A stretch of 64,000 bases of DNA from Mesorhizobium sp. B1-1-8. GTDB lineage: Bacteria > Pseudomonadota > Alphaproteobacteria > Rhizobiales > Rhizobiaceae. The position numbers were made by a program, and so were the translations under genes. Below the pieces are notes generated by a model. That model saw nothing but the letters and a program-made list of their open reading frames with translations. It did not search any database and was not told where the DNA came from. This document shows, in pieces, positions 45,742 to 57,171 of this stretch (its first letter is position 1; each line of letters begins with the position of its first letter). The stretch lies in contig NZ_CP083957.1 in NCBI RefSeq assembly GCF_006442795.2, positions 248,001 through 312,000 of the forward strand, read 5' to 3'.

Positions 45742-46620
45742 TTATCGCAGGTTTATCCGCCGCAGTTCGACGATGGCCGCGCTGTGGTCGAGATCGCCGC
45801 CGCCATTGTCGACGAGGCCACGAAAAATCCGGTCGACCTCGGTAGCAACGGGCAGCCTCAAGCCGAGGGAGGCTGCCAGCGCAAGCGCCGTGCCGGTATC
45901 CTTGATCTGATATCTCGCCGTGCCGCCGGGCGCAAAATCGGCCTCGATCATGCGCCGCCCGTGCTGGCGGAACACTGTCGAGTCGGCAAAGCCGCCGAGC
46001 AGCGCCTCGCGCACGCGCGCCGGGTGGGCACCGCCGCGCTCCGCCAGCAGCAGCGCTTCGGCGACGGCGCAGATGTTGCTGGCGACGATCAGTTGGTTGG
46101 CAAGTTTTGCAAGGCTGCCGGCGCCGGTCGGGCCCACATGCGTGACACGCCCGAGCGCGGCAAACACGGGCTTCAACGCGCCTATGGTGTCGGCTTCACC
46201 GCCCGCCATGATCGCAAGCGTCCCTTCATCCGCGCCTGTCTCACCGCCAGAGACGGGAGCGTCGACGTAGCGGATGCCCTTTTGCGCCGCCAGTTCCCCT
46301 TGCCTGCGCGCGGTCTCGACCGGGATGGAACTCATCACCACGAGCGTCGACCCTGGCGGCATCACATCGGCGGCGGCATTCGCGCCGAACAGCACCTCGT
46401 CGCAGATCGGCCCCGAGCTCAGCATCGAGACCACGACATCCGCATCCCGCGCCGCCTCGGCGGCTTCGGCGGCAACAGTAAGGCCGAAGCGCTCGAGCGC
46501 TTCGGCCTTGCCTAGGCTGCGATTCCAGACCGTCACGGCTAAGCCGGCCTGCGCCAGCCGGCGGGCCATGTGGCCGCCCATGATGCCGGTTCCGATGAAG
46601 CCGATCCTGGTGACGCTCAT
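45742..46620 (-). CDS. NAD(P)-dependent beta-hydroxyacid dehydrogenase (HIBADH/GarR family)
   Basis: A 292-aa dehydrogenase: Rossmann motif GFIGTGIMGGHMARRL near residue 7, substrate loop DAPVSGGETGADEGTLAIMA, and the catalytic Lys in GAGSLAKLANQLIVASN. Enzymes of this family oxidise 3-hydroxyacids or reduce tartronate semialdehyde. As the last gene of the catabolic arm it probably handles a short hydroxyacid from sugar cleavage. It lies 19 bp behind the monooxygenase-fold gene. Confidence 0.9.
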   Translation of the reverse strand: MSVTRIGFIGTGIMGGHMARRLAQAGLAVTVWNRSLGKAEALERFGLTVAAEAAEAARDADVVVSMLSSGPICDEVLFGANAAADVMPPGSTLVVMSSIPVETARRQGELAAQKGIRYVDAPVSGGETGADEGTLAIMAGGEADTIGALKPVFAALGRVTHVGPTGAGSLAKLANQLIVASNICAVAEALLLAERGGAHPARVREALLGGFADSTVFRQHGRRMIEADFAPGGTARYQIKDTGTALALAASLGLRLPVATEVDRIFRGLVDNGGGDLDHSAAIVELRRINLR

Positions 46621-46639
46621 TACCGCAACCGGTGCCTGA

Positions 46640-46954
46640 TCAAGCGTTTTCGAGAGCGGCGAAGCGGACGACCGTCTCTTCGACCTCGAGAGCCTTCATG
46701 GCCGCCTGGAAGCGCTTCAGATGCGGGGTTTGCAGATGCGCCTCGAAAGCGGCGCGGTCGTCATAGACCTCGTAAAACAACATCGTGTCTTCGGCGCCCT
46801 CGGGGCAGACGATATCGAAACGGCGGCAGCCCGCCTCATCGGCGAGCGAATGGCGGGCGTCGTCCAGGGCAGCATCGAGAAATGCGGTCCTGACCTGCGG
46901 CCTGACGCGGAATTCGGGGATCACCACGAAGCGTGGCGCGTTGCACTCTGTCAT
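46640..46954 (-). CDS. ABM-domain protein (putative quinol monooxygenase/LsrG-like)
   Basis: A 104-aa dimeric ferredoxin-like protein: FVVIPEFRVRPQVRTAFLDA, DEAGCRRFDIVCPEG, MLFYEVYDDRAAFEAHLQTP and HLKRFQAAMKAL match the antibiotic-biosynthesis-monooxygenase fold, which includes YgiN and the isomerase LsrG. In a sugar operon an isomerase or detoxifying role is as likely as oxygenation. 18 bp behind the SAF-domain gene. Confidence 0.85.
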   Translation of the reverse strand: MTECNAPRFVVIPEFRVRPQVRTAFLDAALDDARHSLADEAGCRRFDIVCPEGAEDTMLFYEVYDDRAAFEAHLQTPHLKRFQAAMKALEVEETVVRFAALENA

Positions 46955-46972
46955 GGAACCTCTCCTGGATGA

Positions 46973-48331
46973 TCAGGCTGCCACGCTCGGCGTTGGGCGG
47001 AAGCGTTCTTCCATCTCGCGGCGCAGCTTCACCACGTCGAGGTCGTTGATCAGTTCGACATCGTTGAAGGAGACGATCTGGTCCTTCCGGACGGCGCGCT
47101 TCAGCCGCACATTGTGCGCCAGACCGATCGGAAGCGCCGCGTGCTCGAGGCTGATCGCGGCTGGAATGGCGTTGGCCCAGACCGCGTGGCCGCCCTCGCC
47201 GTCCAGCATCTCGCCGGGCTGCATATCCTTCTTGGCGGTCGCCACCGCATCGCCGCGGAACTCCTTAGACGACCCGGTCGGCTCGTTGCGCATCACGGCC
47301 GACAGTGCGCTGATCGAGGTTTCCAGCCCGATGATATGGAAGGGCCGCCACATAGAGGCGTACCAGCCCGACGGGTCGGTCAAAAGGCCGTACTGCTTGA
47401 AGCAGGCGCGCGAATACTCGTTATGCGCTTTGAAGGTGACGAAGACGCCGTAGCGGATGTTGTTGAACACCTCGCGGCCGTCCGGCTCCTGGCTCGCGGC
47501 GATATCGACAAGGCCCGAGCGCGCCATGCGCCCACCATCAGCGGCCGGGCGGAACACCTTGGCAAGATCGTGCAGGCCGCAGGGCGGGAAACCCAACCCG
47601 TCATCGGGACAGTCGAGACCCGTGCCGTTGGCGACCGCTGCCATCTCGATCGCCGCCTTGGTGCCATCGGTGAACGAGTTGTACATCTTCGGATTGAAGT
47701 CGCCCTTCGCCACTTCCTCCTCGCTCCAGCCGAAGAAGCCCCAGACGGTGTCGGGCGTGGAATAACGGTAGCGCGGCTCGAAATTCATCCCCTTGCCGGC
47801 CGCCGTCACCTCGAAGCCGGTCGCACGCGCCCAATCCACCAGCTCGCAGATCAGCGCCGGCTGGTCGCCATAGGCCATCGAATAGATGACGCCTTTCCGG
47901 CGAGCCTTTTCGGCCAGTATCGGTCCGACCATGACGTCCGCCTCGACATTGACCATGACGACATGCTTGCCGGCCTCGATCGCCGCGAGCGCATGACGGG
48001 TTCCGGCAATCGGATGGCCGGTCGCCTCGATCAGGCATTCGATCTCTTCGCAGGCAAGCAGGGCGGCGACATCGTCGGTGACGAAGGTCGTGCCGTTCTT
48101 CACCGCTTCGCCGGCATTCTTCGCCTGATACCGCTCGGCCGGCCAGCCGACGCGCTGCAGCGATTCCCGCGCCTTAGAGACGTTCAGGTCGGCCACTGCG
48201 ACCATATGGTATCCGGCGATACGTTGCGCCTGCGACAGCACCATCGAGCCGAATTTGCCGGCGCCGATCAGGCCCACCCGCACCGGGCGTCCACGCTCCG
48301 CGCGCGCGGCAAGCAGGGTATAAAGATTCAT
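46973..48331 (-). CDS. NAD(P)-binding oxidoreductase with C-terminal SAF domain
   Basis: A 452-aa protein: VRVGLIGAGKFGSMVLSQAQ is the Rossmann start; VMVNVEADVMVGPILAEKAR and GKGMNFEPRYRYSTPDTVWG follow. The last 100 residues (AVATAKKDMQPGEMLDGEGG, NVRLKRAVRKDQIVSFNDVE) form a SAF domain. Such homoserine-dehydrogenase-like/SAF proteins appear in several sugar-acid pathways of alphaproteobacteria. The substrate cannot be read from sequence. A 207-bp gap separates it from the kinase gene, so it may have its own promoter. Confidence 0.85.
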   Translation of the reverse strand: MNLYTLLAARAERGRPVRVGLIGAGKFGSMVLSQAQRIAGYHMVAVADLNVSKARESLQRVGWPAERYQAKNAGEAVKNGTTFVTDDVAALLACEEIECLIEATGHPIAGTRHALAAIEAGKHVVMVNVEADVMVGPILAEKARRKGVIYSMAYGDQPALICELVDWARATGFEVTAAGKGMNFEPRYRYSTPDTVWGFFGWSEEEVAKGDFNPKMYNSFTDGTKAAIEMAAVANGTGLDCPDDGLGFPPCGLHDLAKVFRPAADGGRMARSGLVDIAASQEPDGREVFNNIRYGVFVTFKAHNEYSRACFKQYGLLTDPSGWYASMWRPFHIIGLETSISALSAVMRNEPTGSSKEFRGDAVATAKKDMQPGEMLDGEGGHAVWANAIPAAISLEHAALPIGLAHNVRLKRAVRKDQIVSFNDVELINDLDVVKLRREMEERFRPTPSVAA

Positions 48332-48538
48332 GTTCGTATCCTTCGCATCACCGAATTCGACACGGCGCGCAGGCGTTGGCGAGGCGCATAAAGGCCTTCG
48401 TACCCCGGTTCACCGTAGACACGCTGTGAAGGCGCTCGACACCTTCCCCCAATGGCGCAATTGCCTCCCCGGCAAGCCTTGCTGCCGATGGTCCGGCCCT
48501 GTTTGCCGAACCGCTACATTCGTATTGCGGGAGAGCTG

Positions 48539-49483
48539 TTAGCTCAATTTAGAAGGTGAGCTTGATCGTTTAGTTGCGCTAAAGATTGAAGCACGCACGA
48601 GGCCGGCATTCTCTCGGGTCGAGACGTGCCTGGCGGCCGCCTGGTTCGCGAGATCGAGACACACCGCGAAGGGGCGACCCGCGGCAAACGCAGCGGCAAA
48701 GGTTCCGGCGAAGACATCGCCCGCGCCATGCGTGCTGATCAATCGTACGGGAATGGCAGGCACCACAACCGGCTCATGGCCGCGCTGCAAGCCGACCACG
48801 CCGTCTCCGCCCACCGTCACCACCACCGTCGCAAAACTGGTCGAGAGCAGCCTGGCCGCGCCGACGGCCGAGGCGATATCCCCGACCGGTGAGCCGCAAA
48901 ACTGTTCGGCCTCGATGGCGTTGACCATCATGATGTCGACCAGCGTGATGAATTCGTCCGTTAGCGGCCGGTACGGGGCGGCGTTGAGGCACACCGGCAC
49001 GCCCGCCAGTTTCGCGGCCTTGGCGGCGGCAAGGTTGACGGCGTCCGGCATTTCGTTCTGCAGGATGAGAATGCCCGCGTCTCGCCAAAGCGTGAGGTCG
49101 TCGAGGCTCTCGGGATCGAGGGCAGTGTTGGCGCCTGAGACGATCACGGCGCCATAATCCCCACCGCTGTCGCTGATGGCGACGCTCATGCCCGAGCCGC
49201 GACCGGCAGTGTGGGCGATACGCGAAGCGTCGACACCGGCTGCGGTAAGGTTGGCGAGAAGAAACCGGCCGAAATCATCGTCGCCTACGGCACCGACCAT
49301 GCGCACGTCGGCGCCGGCCTTTGCCGCCGCCACTGCCTGATTGCCACCCTTGCCGCCGAATTTCGGCCGCCAGCCGAAGCCGGTCACCGTCTCGCCCTTG
49401 CGCGGACGGTCGGGCGCGTCGATCATGATGTCATAGTGAAGACTGCCGACCGCAACGACGACGGGCCGCGGCGCGATACTCAT
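48539..49483 (-). CDS. PfkB-family carbohydrate kinase (ribokinase-like)
   Basis: A 314-aa kinase: VVAVGSLHYDIMIDAPDRPR, FGGKGGNQAVAAAKAGADVR (first PfkB signature) and ISTHGAGDVFAGTFAAAFAA with the catalytic Asp (second signature). It phosphorylates a sugar or sugar derivative with ATP in the cytosol. The start overlaps the RpiR regulator stop (ATGA). The C-terminal SATKRSSSPSKLS looks like unstructured tail. Confidence 0.9.
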   Translation of the reverse strand: MSIAPRPVVVAVGSLHYDIMIDAPDRPRKGETVTGFGWRPKFGGKGGNQAVAAAKAGADVRMVGAVGDDDFGRFLLANLTAAGVDASRIAHTAGRGSGMSVAISDSGGDYGAVIVSGANTALDPESLDDLTLWRDAGILILQNEMPDAVNLAAAKAAKLAGVPVCLNAAPYRPLTDEFITLVDIMMVNAIEAEQFCGSPVGDIASAVGAARLLSTSFATVVVTVGGDGVVGLQRGHEPVVVPAIPVRLISTHGAGDVFAGTFAAAFAAGRPFAVCLDLANQAAARHVSTRENAGLVRASIFSATKRSSSPSKLS

Positions 49484-50349
49484 GCGCCGCGCCGCTTGCC
49501 AGCGACAGCGCTCATGGTCGCGGCGAGGTTGCGTTCGGCCGCCTTCAGGTCACGCCGCGCGACCGCCGCGAAGACGGCATCGAATATGACCAGCTGGGCA
49601 ATGCGTGCGGCAGCATTCTCACCCAAGAGCGGCGAGCCCTGGGCAGTCGAGCACAGCACTATGTCGGCGACCGAGGCGAGCGGCGAAGTCGCATAGTTGG
49701 TGAGCGCGATCGTGCGCGCGCCGCGCCGGCGCGCAAGTTCAATGGGCTCGATCACCGCCGTGCTGGTGCCCGAATGGGAGAAGCCAATGGCGACATCCCC
49801 TTCTCCCAGAAGTGAAGCCGACATCAACATCATATGCGCGTCGTCGAACACGCTGGTGCGCACGCCGATGCGTAGCAGCTTGTGCGCGACGTCGCGCGCG
49901 ATCTGGGCAGAGCCGCCGACACCGTAGAGGTCGCGCTGGCGCGCGCCGAAGATCAGGTCGGCTGCACGCTCGAGCGCCTCGGGATCGAGAATCGCAAGTG
50001 TCTCCTCCAAGGCATGCACCGAAGTGCGGAACACTTTGCGCGCGATCTCGGCATCGGTATCGTCGGGCGAGAGTTCTTCATGCAATTCGGCCGTCGGCAG
50101 GCGGTTGTAGCCGGCGAGGCCAGCCCGGAAATCCTTGAAACCGTCGAAGCCGAGTTTCTTGGCGATCTTGACGATCATGGCCTCCGACACGCCGGCGTCT
50201 TCGGCCACGGTTTTCAGTGGTGTGTTTTCGCCGAAGTCGCGCCGGCCGAGGATCATGTCGACCACCCGTCCCTCGAGCGGCGTGAGATGCGGCATCATCA
50301 TGCGGATGCGCGGGCCGATGGTTCTCGGATCGCCAAGCGGCAGGCTCAT
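49480..50349 (-). CDS. MurR/RpiR-family transcriptional regulator
   Basis: A 289-aa regulator with an N-terminal RpiR helix-turn-helix (FGENTPLKTVAEDAGVSEAM, IVKIAKKLGFDGFKDFRAGL) and a SIS sugar-phosphate-binding domain (LYGVGGSAQIARDVAHKLLR, IGFSHSGTSTAVIEPIELAR). It probably senses a phosphosugar of the pathway. It is embedded in the operon between the isomerase and kinase genes rather than apart. Confidence 0.93.
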   Translation of the reverse strand: MSLPLGDPRTIGPRIRMMMPHLTPLEGRVVDMILGRRDFGENTPLKTVAEDAGVSEAMIVKIAKKLGFDGFKDFRAGLAGYNRLPTAELHEELSPDDTDAEIARKVFRTSVHALEETLAILDPEALERAADLIFGARQRDLYGVGGSAQIARDVAHKLLRIGVRTSVFDDAHMMLMSASLLGEGDVAIGFSHSGTSTAVIEPIELARRRGARTIALTNYATSPLASVADIVLCSTAQGSPLLGENAAARIAQLVIFDAVFAAVARRDLKAAERNLAATMSAVAGKRRGA

Positions 50350-50379
50350 GCGTTTTCCCTCGGCATTATCGCTTTCCCG

Positions 50380-51360
50380 CTACGCGCCGATCAAAGCCCG
50401 ATTGACGATCCTCTGGCTGGTCACGGCGTCCTGACGGGCCAGCGCGTCGGCAAGGCCGTTGTCGCCGGCCAGTCCATCGGCGATCTCCAGCAATCGCCGC
50501 ACCGTCGCAATGTTGGCTTCGCATTCGGCGACCGGATCGAGCCCGCTCAGGTCCGGAAACGTGTCGAAGTAGAGCGCGCCGTCAAAGCCGTCGCGGCGAA
50601 TCTGGTGTAGCAGTTCCAGCGTGGAGCGCATATGCACCGCGCCTACCATCAGCCCGTCGTCGCGCTTGCCGTATCCGTCGTTAAGATGCACGCCGAGCAG
50701 CCGGCTACGGCGGTTGATCAAATGCGCGGCAAGCGCCGGCTGCTCGCCGGCATAGAGCGCGTGCGCGAAATCGATGGTGACGCCGAGATTGGGCGAGCCG
50801 GCCTCGGCGATAGCCAGCAGCGTCGTCGCCGCGTCAGGCAGCAGCGACTGGGCGCGCGGCTCGTCGGGTTTATACTCGATGCTGATGCGGCAATCCGGGT
50901 CGTGCTCCGCCACCTCCCGGATGCCGGCCACCTCCCAGTCCCAGACCTGCGCATAGTCGAGCTGGAAATTGTAGTCGAACCCGTCCTGGCCGAGCCAGAT
51001 CGTCATCAGGTTCGCGCCCACGGCGCGTGCTGCGTCGATGCCGCGCTTGGTCAGGTCGATGGCCTCTCGCCTAACCGCAGCATCCGGATTAGTAAAGGCG
51101 CCGCGCTTGAAGGCCGGGTTGGTGTAGTAGCGCATGGCAAGGCCGTTGACGGATAAGCCGAGGTCGCCGATGCGCCGGGCAATGTCCGCCGGCTCGCCGG
51201 ACACGTGGTCGGGAAAATTCAGATCCACATCGGTAAGACCACGAACGGTGGCGGCGCGCTCGGCCATCTGCATCATGCTGGGCTTGCCGGAGAGGTCCGG
51301 CCATTGCAGCTGCGGCGCGGAGGCGAACGAGTTCAATCGGGTGGCGAAACGGGAAAGCAT
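50380..51360 (-). CDS. TIM-barrel sugar isomerase/epimerase family protein
   Basis: A 326-aa AP-endonuclease-2/xylose-isomerase-like barrel: TDVDLNFPDHVSGEPADIAR, MTIWLGQDGFDYNFQLDYAQ, ISIEYKPDEPRAQSLLPD, GVTIDFAHALYAGEQPALAA and LGVHLNDGYGKRDDGLMVGA hold the metal-binding Glu, Asp and His residues. L-rhamnose-isomerase-like proteins of this type isomerise or epimerise sugars. The start is chosen for GAAGG seven bases upstream. First gene of the minus-strand catabolic arm after LysR. Confidence 0.88.
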   Translation of the reverse strand: MLSRFATRLNSFASAPQLQWPDLSGKPSMMQMAERAATVRGLTDVDLNFPDHVSGEPADIARRIGDLGLSVNGLAMRYYTNPAFKRGAFTNPDAAVRREAIDLTKRGIDAARAVGANLMTIWLGQDGFDYNFQLDYAQVWDWEVAGIREVAEHDPDCRISIEYKPDEPRAQSLLPDAATTLLAIAEAGSPNLGVTIDFAHALYAGEQPALAAHLINRRSRLLGVHLNDGYGKRDDGLMVGAVHMRSTLELLHQIRRDGFDGALYFDTFPDLSGLDPVAECEANIATVRRLLEIADGLAGDNGLADALARQDAVTSQRIVNRALIGA

Positions 51361-51484
51361 GCGAACCTTCGGACCTTCAAGTTTTTCACACAAATACAGA
51401 AAGTCGTAAAGTTATCAAGTGCGCGATGAGCGCGCGACCGCCGACAATATTTGAAGGCTCCAACCTCGCTTGGTGGCTTTGTCT

Positions 51485-52378
51485 TTATGCCGGCTGGCCT
51501 GGCAACGCGTCGCGTTCGGCGCGCAGCCAATCGAGGAACAGCCGCACCTTCTTGTGCCGCAGATGATCACGCGGGCACACGATCCACTGCGTGACAATGC
51601 GCAGCGAAGGAGGATCGGGGACGGGGCAGACGAGCCGGCCCTCGCGCAGCTCGCGCTCCATCATCATGCTGCTTTCCAGCGCGATGCCCATCCCGTCCAG
51701 CGCCGCGTCGATCGCCATATGGGAACGGTCGAACAAGATGCGGCCCCATCTTTGCGCCGGCTGCATGCCCGCCAGCTTGAACCAGGCCGGCCATTGCGCC
51801 TGCGACTTCACCGAATGGATCAGCCGGAACCGCGTCAAATCTTCGGCGCGAAGGCTGCCCGCCGCCGCCAGCGCAGAGGCGCAGGCCGGGATGAAGCTCT
51901 CCTCGGCCATGCCCTCGACGAAAAGGCCCGGCCAGCGGCCATCGCCGTGCCGTATTTCCAGGTCGACCAGTTCCCTGTTGAAGTCTGTCGGCTCATTTGT
52001 GCCGTCGAGGCGGATTTCCAGTTCCGGATTCTGGTCGAGGAAGGAGGAAAGGCGCGGCAGCAACCATTTGTTGGAAAGCGTCGGCGTCGCCCGCACCGTC
52101 AGCATCGTCACCGACCGATAGCCGCGGATCGTGCTGGTGGCCTCGGATATGCGCTCGATCTCGTCGGTGATGGTGGCGAAATAGCGCTCGCCTGCTTCCG
52201 TCAGCACGACGCGGCGGCCCATCTTGGTCATCAGGCTGACGCCAAGCTGGGTTTCCAGCGCCTGGATCTGCTGGGTGACCGCCGACGGCGTCACGCCGAA
52301 CTCCTCGGCGGCGCGCGAGATGCTGCCCGCCTGGGCTGCGGCATGAAAGACCCAGATGGCCTTGACAGGTATTTGCAT
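51485..52378 (-). CDS. LysR-family transcriptional regulator (GcvA-like)
   Basis: A 297-aa LysR protein: QIPVKAIWVFHAAAQAGSIS then RAAEEFGVTPSAVTQQIQAL form the winged helix; the effector domain (MLTVRATPTLSNKWLLPRLS, EIRHGDGRWPGLFVEGMAEE) resembles the GcvA group. GGAGGAGG just before ATG fixes the start. It is divergent from the binding-protein gene and upstream of the isomerase gene, so it can control both arms of the sugar cluster. Confidence 0.92.
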   Translation of the reverse strand: MQIPVKAIWVFHAAAQAGSISRAAEEFGVTPSAVTQQIQALETQLGVSLMTKMGRRVVLTEAGERYFATITDEIERISEATSTIRGYRSVTMLTVRATPTLSNKWLLPRLSSFLDQNPELEIRLDGTNEPTDFNRELVDLEIRHGDGRWPGLFVEGMAEESFIPACASALAAAGSLRAEDLTRFRLIHSVKSQAQWPAWFKLAGMQPAQRWGRILFDRSHMAIDAALDGMGIALESSMMMERELREGRLVCPVPDPPSLRIVTQWIVCPRDHLRHKKVRLFLDWLRAERDALPGQPA

Positions 52379-52452
52379 TGCCTCCTCCACCACCGCACCG
52401 TCCCAGTCCATACCATTTTTCTTTAAGGTGGGCTAAAGAATCGAAAAGGGCT

Positions 52453-52488
52453 TCTAATTTGAATCTAACAGATCGAATGCTCTAATTT
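52453..52488. promoter_or_regulatory. Direct repeats in the LysR/importer divergent region
   Basis: TCTAATTT occurs at 52453-52460 and 52481-52488, 28 bp apart (close to three helical turns), in an AT-rich patch between the LysR gene and the ABC importer. It may be part of a regulator site or promoter; no dyad was clear. Confidence 0.3.
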
Positions 52489-52620
52489 CCAACTTGCTGC
52501 AACACGGTGAAGTCGTGAACAGTCGGAGCGCTTGCAGGCGAGAGGTGAAGCCCCTGGCGCACGGGTCTATAGGGAAGAGGAAGTTCCGGAGGTGATCCGG
52601 TACCCATGGGAGGAAATTCG

Positions 52621-53649
52621 ATGAAGTTACGGATAAGCGGCGTACTCGCCGCCTCGACGGCGCTCGCCCTTTTCGGCGCGGCCCCCGCTTTTGCCGACGA
52701 CAGCTGCCCGGCCTATCCGACGGCCAAGATGGACAAGATCGAATCGACGGCGCTCGAGGCGGAATTCGGCGCGGTGCCGGCGCCGAAGAAGGAACTGCAT
52801 TTTGCCTATGTGACCAAGACGCTGATCAACGAGTTCTGGCAGGACGTCGCGGCCGGCGCGAAGGCCGAGGCATCAAAATACAAGATCAGTGTCGACGTGC
52901 AGGCCGCCAAGGACGAAAGCTCGATGATCGAGCAACTCAACCTTGCCCAGACAGTGTTGTCGCAGAAGCCGGACGCGCTGCTGCTTTCGCCGCAGTCCGA
53001 TTCAAACCTCGCCCCGGTGATCGAAGCGGCGCGCGCCGCCAACATCCCGACCGTCATCATTGACGACGCGCGCACCGAAGGCGCCAGCACCTATATCGGC
53101 ACCGACCAGGTGTCCATCGGCGCCAAGGCGGCCGCCTTCCTGCACCAGACCTATCCAAACGGCGGCAAGGTGGCCCAGATCGAGGGTGCCGCCGGCTCGC
53201 CCAATGCACGCCTGCGCATTCAGGGCTTCAAGGAAGAACTGAAGAAGTATCCCAATCTGGAACTCGTCGCGAGCCAGCCGGGAAACTGGGACCGGCTGAC
53301 CGCGTTGAACGCAACTTCGAACATCCTTCGCCAGACTCCGGACCTTGTCGGCATCTACGCCAACAATGACGGCATGGCGCTCGGCGCGGTCGAAGCCGTC
53401 ACCAGCGGCAGCAGCCTAGAACAAGTCGCGGTCGTCGGCACCGATGGTATCCGGGAAGCCAAGAAGTCGGTCGGCGCCGGGGAGATGCGTGCAACCGTGG
53501 CGGAGTTTCCCTTCGAGGAGGGCCAGCTTGGCGTCCAGATGGCGTTGCGGCTTCTAGGCTGCCAGGCCATTCCGCAGTGGGTCCTTTCGCCCCAGGCGGT
53601 TATCACCAAAGACAACGTCAAGGATTTCCCTGATCCCAAGACCAACTGA
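52621..53649 (+). CDS. Sugar ABC transporter substrate-binding protein (ribose/RbsB type)
   Basis: A 342-aa periplasmic protein. Signal peptide MKLRISGVLAASTALALFGA ending APAFA; then a peripla_BP_4 fold: LHFAYVTKTLINEFWQDVAA, PDALLLSPQSDSNLAPVIEA, TYIGTDQVSIGAKAAAFLHQ, VGIYANNDGMALGAVEAVTS. The start is the ATG with GGAGG nine bases upstream, not the earlier ATG that contains that site. Ligand unknown, probably a monosaccharide or polyol. Confidence 0.93.
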   Translation: MKLRISGVLAASTALALFGAAPAFADDSCPAYPTAKMDKIESTALEAEFGAVPAPKKELHFAYVTKTLINEFWQDVAAGAKAEASKYKISVDVQAAKDESSMIEQLNLAQTVLSQKPDALLLSPQSDSNLAPVIEAARAANIPTVIIDDARTEGASTYIGTDQVSIGAKAAAFLHQTYPNGGKVAQIEGAAGSPNARLRIQGFKEELKKYPNLELVASQPGNWDRLTALNATSNILRQTPDLVGIYANNDGMALGAVEAVTSGSSLEQVAVVGTDGIREAKKSVGAGEMRATVAEFPFEEGQLGVQMALRLLGCQAIPQWVLSPQAVITKDNVKDFPDPKTN

Positions 53650-53659
53650 AGCTATCTCA

Positions 53660-55191
<1,532 letters not shown>

Positions 55192-55195
<4 letters not shown>

Positions 55196-56178
55196 CCGAA
55201 CTCAGTTCCCTTCCCCGCACGGACAAGGCCGAGAAGAAAAGCCCGGCGGCGCCGCGGCGCGGCGATACGCTACGCAAGGCAAGCGTGGCGATCGGCTGCG
55301 TGGCGCTTTTCCTGATGTTCTCGGTGCTCAACAGCACTTTCTATCAGCCATCGAACCTAATCGACATTATGCTTCAATCCTCGATCAACGCGGTGATCGC
55401 AGTCGGCATGACGCTGGTCATCATGACCAAGGGCATCGACCTGTCTGTGGGCTCGGTCGTCGGCCTGTCCAGCATGGTGGCGGCCGATATGCTTTCGCAT
55501 GGGCTGCTGGCCGGCATCGGCGCCGGATTGCTGGTCGGGCTGGTCGGCGGCTTCCTTAACGGCGTGCTGATCGCGAAGCTGAAGCTGCCCGACTTCATCG
55601 TGACGCTCGGCACGCTCAGCATCTTCAGGGGCGCCGCACTGATCTACACCGACGGCCAGCCGATCTACGGACTGGCCAAGGAGTTCCGCTCCATCTTCGC
55701 CGGCCGCCTGTTCGACATCCCGACGCCCGTGCTTTTGGCGTTGGCGGTCGCGGCCCTTGCCTATCTTCTGGTCCGCTACACAGCACTTGGCGAGCAGATC
55801 ATCGCCATCGGCGGTAATGAGGAGGCAGCGCGGCTCTCGGGCGTCAACATCGAACGGGTGAAGGTCACAGTCTATACGATTTCCGGCGTGCTTTCGAGCC
55901 TTGCCGGCTTCGTGCTGATCGCGCGCATCGGCGCTGCTGAACCGATCGGCGGCAGCGGTTTCGAGCTGCAGGCGATCGGCTCGGCGGTGATCGGCGGGGC
56001 AAGCCTGTTCGGCGGCGTCGGCAATCCACTGGGGTCGCTTATCGGCGCCTTGACACTCGGTGCCCTGCAGAACGGGCTGACCCTGATGAACGTGCCGTCC
56101 TTCTGGCAATATGTGGCGTCGGGCGCGGTCGTCATTCTCGCCGTCTTCGCCGACCAATGGACCAGAAAGCGCGGATGA
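55192..56178 (+). CDS. Sugar ABC transporter permease (RbsC type)
   Basis: A 328-aa membrane protein with eight or more spans (VAIGCVALFLMFSVLNS first). VGMTLVIMTKGIDLSVGSVV, KLKLPDFIVTLGTLSIFRGA and AIGGNEEAARLSGVNIERVK are hallmark RbsC-family blocks. ATGA overlaps at both ends tie it to the ATPase and amidohydrolase genes. It forms the homodimeric import channel. Confidence 0.94.
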
Positions 56179-57083
56179 TGCCCGCCGACGAAAGCTGGGC
56201 GATCGTCGACACGCACCAGCATTTCCAAAGTCTGTCCGATGCCGCCTATCCGTGGCTCGACCCCGACCGGCCGGAGCCGCTGGAGGGCGACCTGACGCCC
56301 ATCCGCCGCGACTATTTGCCGGCCGATTACCGCCGCGACATGGAAGGACTCACCATCGTGAAAACGGTGCATGTCCAGAACGGCCGCAATCCGCATGATC
56401 CGCTCGACGAGACGCGCTGGCTGAGCTCGCTGGCTAGGAAGGAAGGCATGCCGGACGCGATCGTCGCCTATGCGGACCTCGCTGCTCCAGATGTCGAGCG
56501 CCTTCTGGAGGCCCATGTCGGCTTTCCGCGCGTGCGCGGTATCCGCCAGATCCTCAACTGGCACGACGACCCCCGCCTGCGCAGCGCGCCAAGCCCCGAC
56601 CTGATGGAAACCGCGCAATGGCGGCGCGGCTTTGCCCGGCTCGCGCGGCTCGGCCTGAGTTTCGACCTGCAGCTCTACTGGCCGCAAATGGACATGGCGC
56701 TGGCGCTGGCGCGCGCCTTTCCCAACACGATAATAGCCTTGGAACATTTCGGCATGGTGGCAGATCGCAGTTCGGAAGGGCTGGCCGGTTGGCGTTCGGC
56801 GATCAGCCGTCTTGCGCAAGCGCCGAACGTCTGCGTCAAACTGTGCGGTTTCGGTCTGGGCGCACCGGCTTGGACGACCGAGGACACACTGCCGCTGCTG
56901 CACCATGTGCTTGACGCCTTCGGTCCCGGGCGGACGATGGTAGGAACGAACATGCCTGTGGATCTGATTTTTGCGGCCCCAAACAAGATCATTTCCATGA
57001 TCCATGCCATCGCAGTGGGTCTGTGCCGGGATGAGCGGATCGCCCTGCTTCGCTCCAACGCCGAAAGATTCTATCGTATCTAG
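56175..57083 (+). CDS. Amidohydrolase-2 family protein (sugar lactonase-like)
   Basis: A 302-aa TIM-barrel metal hydrolase: AIVDTHQHFQSLSDAAYPWL with the HxH metal pair, GIRQILNWHDDPRLRS, IALEHFGMVADRSS and VKLCGFG follow, and an Asn (GTNMPVD) where many relatives have the metal Asp/Ser-Asp. Family members include L-rhamnono- and L-fucono-lactonases. In this operon it would hydrolyse a sugar lactone made by an upstream dehydrogenase. The start overlaps the permease stop (ATGA). Confidence 0.85.
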   Translation: MMPADESWAIVDTHQHFQSLSDAAYPWLDPDRPEPLEGDLTPIRRDYLPADYRRDMEGLTIVKTVHVQNGRNPHDPLDETRWLSSLARKEGMPDAIVAYADLAAPDVERLLEAHVGFPRVRGIRQILNWHDDPRLRSAPSPDLMETAQWRRGFARLARLGLSFDLQLYWPQMDMALALARAFPNTIIALEHFGMVADRSSEGLAGWRSAISRLAQAPNVCVKLCGFGLGAPAWTTEDTLPLLHHVLDAFGPGRTMVGTNMPVDLIFAAPNKIISMIHAIAVGLCRDERIALLRSNAERFYRI

Positions 57084-57171
57084 TGCTGCCGTCTGCGGCC
57101 AATCCGAATGTCCGCTTCCAGGAGAAGAAGAAAGTGACATCAACAGCCGACATGAGGCGCATTGCCGACCG